Below are positions 5,557-6,457 of a DNA stretch of 6,457 nucleotides, piece after piece. The notes below the pieces were generated by a model. That model made no database searches, was not told the DNA's origin, and saw only the letters and a program-made list of their open reading frames with translations. Position numbers and translations under genes: made by a program. Each line of letters opens with the position of its first letter. Positions within the stretch are counted from its first letter, which is position 1. Source of the stretch: Candidatus Methanoplasma sp. (lineage in GTDB: Archaea; Thermoplasmatota; Thermoplasmata; Methanomassiliicoccales; Methanomethylophilaceae); the NCBI GenBank assembly GCA_031254265.1, contig JAIRUV010000105.1, positions 1-6,457 on the forward strand, in the 5' to 3' direction.

Positions 5557-5667
5557 CCCCGCCTAGCTCAGCCTGGCCAGAGCGGCTGACTGTAGAGTGT
5601 TCTCGGAGAATCCGATACAGCCGCTGAAATCAGCAGGTCCCCGGTTCAAATCTGGGGGTGGGGACCA
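5557..5667 (+). tRNA. tRNA-Tyr (GUA anticodon), intron-containing, CCA encoded
   Basis: A full cloverleaf can be built. Acceptor stem CCCCGCC (5557-5563) pairs with GGTGGGG (5657-5663) with one G-U. D arm GCTC/GAGC is at 5566-5569 and 5580-5583. Anticodon stem GCTGA (5585-5589) pairs with TCAGC (5630-5634). The T arm is CCCGG/CTGGG around TTCAAAT (5645-5651). The anticodon GTA is at 5592-5594, followed by G37. Discriminator A73 is at 5664 and CCA is encoded at 5665-5667. The C1-G72 pair is the archaeal tyrosine identity element, supporting the assignment. A 33-nt intron interrupts the loop after position 37, the canonical archaeal position. A TATA box lies 27 bp upstream and a T-run 20 bases downstream. 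Confidence 0.95.
5596..5628 (+). other. tRNA-Tyr intron (33 nt)
   Basis: Removing 5596-5628 restores a 7-base anticodon loop, CTGTAGA. Shifting the boundary by one base (5597-5629) gives the same mature RNA, so the exact cut is ambiguous. A textbook bulge-helix-bulge is not clear by eye: of the four expected central pairs, C32-G5626 and G34-C5624 are good, U35-G5623 is a wobble and U33/U5625 is a mismatch. The intron contains a small hairpin TTCT/AGAA around 5604-5606, and CAGCCGCT (5618-5625), which is complementary to exon bases 5581-5588. Confidence 0.8.
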
Positions 5668-5686
5668 TTCCTCCTCTGGCTCATAG

Positions 5687-5693
5687 TTTTTTT
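5687..5693 (+). terminator. T-run terminator of tRNA-Tyr
   Basis: Seven consecutive T residues start 20 bases after the encoded CCA. Archaeal RNA polymerase terminates at such runs without a required hairpin, and the position fits the end of the tRNA transcript. Confidence 0.6.
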
Positions 5694-5708
5694 GACGAGA
5701 TTCGGAAG

Positions 5709-5846
5709 ATGGGGATCTTCAGCGAAAAGTGTGCCGAAATGATCGAACAAGAAGAGACGGGAGCCGCTGACACAGGGGGTTCTCCTGAGCGATCTTGCAG
5801 CATCACTGAATGCCCGCTCAAGCATAGTCAGGAGGCCGTAGCATGA
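5709..5846 (+). CDS. Possible small ORF of 45 residues, uncertain
   Basis: From ATG 5709 this ORF encodes 45 residues, with three cysteines (8, 30, 35) and an acidic start including CAEMIEQEE. I do not recognise it. GGAAG touches the ATG with no spacing, so it has no proper Shine-Dalgarno, and no TATA box lies between the tRNA T-run and the ATG. The frame is open further back into the tRNA 3' end, but an initiation there is unlikely. Its TGA overlaps the next tiny ORF as ATGA. It may be a decayed gene end, a real small protein expressed by read-through, or chance. Confidence 0.2.
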   Translation: MGIFSEKCAEMIEQEETGAADTGGSPERSCSITECPLKHSQEAVA

Positions 5847-5956
5847 ACTGCCCATCGTGTTCTCATGGGGGCGGGAACCATTTGACCTGTTTTTTATATA
5901 GGGAAATCCTTAACATATATCGACCGATGACCGCGACCGGGGCAGTGAGCGAATGA
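5843..5956 (+). CDS. Possible 37-residue Cys/His-rich small protein
   Basis: An ORF of 37 residues begins MNCPSCSHGGGNHLTC, with C3, C6, H8, H13 and C16, a spacing that could bind zinc. A strong GGAGG Shine-Dalgarno at 5831-5835 sits 7 bases before the ATG, better than those of several certain genes here. The ATG overlaps the previous stop (ATGA) and the TGA overlaps the ATG of the next gene in the same way. Against it, the second half is encoded by what looks like the TATA box and leader of the next gene, and the peptide is very short. No family is recognised. Confidence 0.28.
   Translation: MNCPSCSHGGGNHLTCFLYREILNIYRPMTATGAVSE
5891..5900 (+). promoter_or_regulatory. TATA box of the small membrane protein gene
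   Basis: TTTTTATATA lies about 57 bp before ATG 5953, predicting a start near 5922 and a leader of about 30 nt. It is one of the best TATA matches in the window and indicates that the following gene is transcribed from here, independently of the tRNA. Confidence 0.6.
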
Positions 5957-6402
5957 ACATTGAAAGACGCAGGCCTTATTTGAAAAACAACAAGAACGGG
6001 GCTGCAAGTACATACATCATAACGATCATCGCAGTTACATTGATCGCGATTTCTATTGTAGGCGGTTATTTTCTGATCACCAGCAGCAAAGCGGCCACGA
6101 TCTCATACACCGTCGAGCTGGATGCCGACGACATGGCGGTTGAGAATGCTCATCTCGTGATCTTCATCGAGGGGAAAAATGTGCTTCAGGAGCAAAGAAC
6201 AGAAGTCGGGAGGGCGGTGATCTCGGAATTGGAATATCAGCGTTATCAAGGCACATATACATTAGAGATCGAGAAGAAGGTGACGGTGACCCTCGAGGCG
6301 CTGATAATGGACCAGTGGGGGCACGAAAAGAAAAGGGTCACGGAGAATATAGATGTCCGCCCAGGCGAAAATGCCAAGGTCATGCTGTCCTTGAGGGAAT
6401 GA
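5953..6402 (+). CDS. Small single-pass membrane protein, unknown function
   Basis: This 149-residue protein begins with a basic stretch (residues 4-14: ERRRPYLKNNK) followed by a hydrophobic segment at about 20-42, then about 105 residues rich in alternating beta-type sequence (TISYTVELD, AHLVIFIEG, YTLEIEKKVTVTLEAL, AKVMLSL). The charge pattern suggests the N-terminus inside and a beta-sandwich-like domain outside the membrane. The stretch KNG-AASTYIITIIAV might also be read as an archaeal type IV prepilin-like leader, with cleavage after Gly16, but no pilus genes are nearby and this is weak. I do not recognise a family. It has its own TATA box at 5891-5900 and only a weak GTGA (5945-5948) as ribosome binding site. 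It ends 55 bases before the window edge. Confidence 0.75.
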   Translation: MNIERRRPYLKNNKNGAASTYIITIIAVTLIAISIVGGYFLITSSKAATISYTVELDADDMAVENAHLVIFIEGKNVLQEQRTEVGRAVISELEYQRYQGTYTLEIEKKVTVTLEALIMDQWGHEKKRVTENIDVRPGENAKVMLSLRE

Positions 6403-6457
6403 AACGATAGAGTTCGGTTGCCTTCATTATTGGACCTGGACAGAGGATCGATCTTTT

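Noticed and set aside
5596..5628. Box C/D guide RNA inside the tRNA-Tyr intron
   Set aside because: A CTGA (box D-like) is present at 5624-5627, but there is no RTGATGA box C and the intron is too short for a C'/D' pair.
5640..5667. tRNA-Tyr 3' end as an integration site with a nearby att repeat
   Set aside because: No second copy of the tRNA 3' end and no integrase gene occurs in the window.
1..6457. CRISPR array, insertion sequence or transposon ends
   Set aside because: No regularly spaced repeats, transposase motifs or paired terminal inverted repeats with target duplications were seen.

Overview
The window is archaeal and most likely euryarchaeal. It carries eL42 and eS27 ribosomal proteins, aIF2-alpha, Nop10, a PAC2-family protein, a diphthamide-synthesis enzyme and an intron-containing tRNA-Tyr, and its promoters show AT-rich TATA boxes rather than -35/-10 elements. 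Moderate GC, several GGTGAT-type ribosome binding sites and Gly/Tyr-rich surface proteins suggest Thermoplasmatota, perhaps Methanomassiliicoccales. That placement is inference from general resemblance; no search was run.

Layout. (1) 1-747 is the C-terminal end of a superfamily 1 helicase fused to a PD-(D/E)XK nuclease-like domain; its 5' part lies outside the window. (2) 719-1417, minus strand, is a Dph6-type diphthine-ammonia ligase, convergent with the helicase and overlapping its 3' end by 29 bp. (3) 1418-1579 is a divergent promoter region. It holds a TATA box for dph6 and, for the rightward gene, a TATA box bracketed by two copies of a 16-bp palindromic element spaced 52 bp apart. (4) 1580-2437 encodes a membrane-anchored or secreted protein with a long Gly-X3 repeat and an aromatic-rich C-terminal domain. 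(5) 2520-3200 is rpiA with a TTG start and its own promoter. (6) 3201-3360 is a promoter region rich in short dyads. (7) 3361-5504 is a tight operon: eL42, eS27 (only 55 aa), aIF2-alpha, Nop10 and a PAC2-family protein, joined by gaps or overlaps from 4 nt apart to 23 nt overlapping. (8) 5557-5667 is tRNA-Tyr(GUA) with a 33-nt intron and an encoded CCA, with its own TATA box and a T-run terminator. (9) 5668-5952 has no confident gene but holds two tiny ORFs linked by ATGA overlaps, one with a strong Shine-Dalgarno, and a good TATA box. (10) 5953-6402 encodes a small single-pass membrane protein of unknown function. 6403-6457 shows nothing I can support.

Functionally, the centre is a translation and ribosome-biogenesis block (eL42, eS27, aIF2-alpha, Nop10 for H/ACA RNPs, tRNA-Tyr), with dph6 (EF-2 modification) nearby and a PAC2 protein linked to proteasome assembly. 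Between and around these lie accessory genes: the helicase-nuclease and two surface-type proteins. The most notable unexplained element is the paired palindrome around the promoter of the Gly-X3 surface protein, which looks like an operator for an unidentified regulator.
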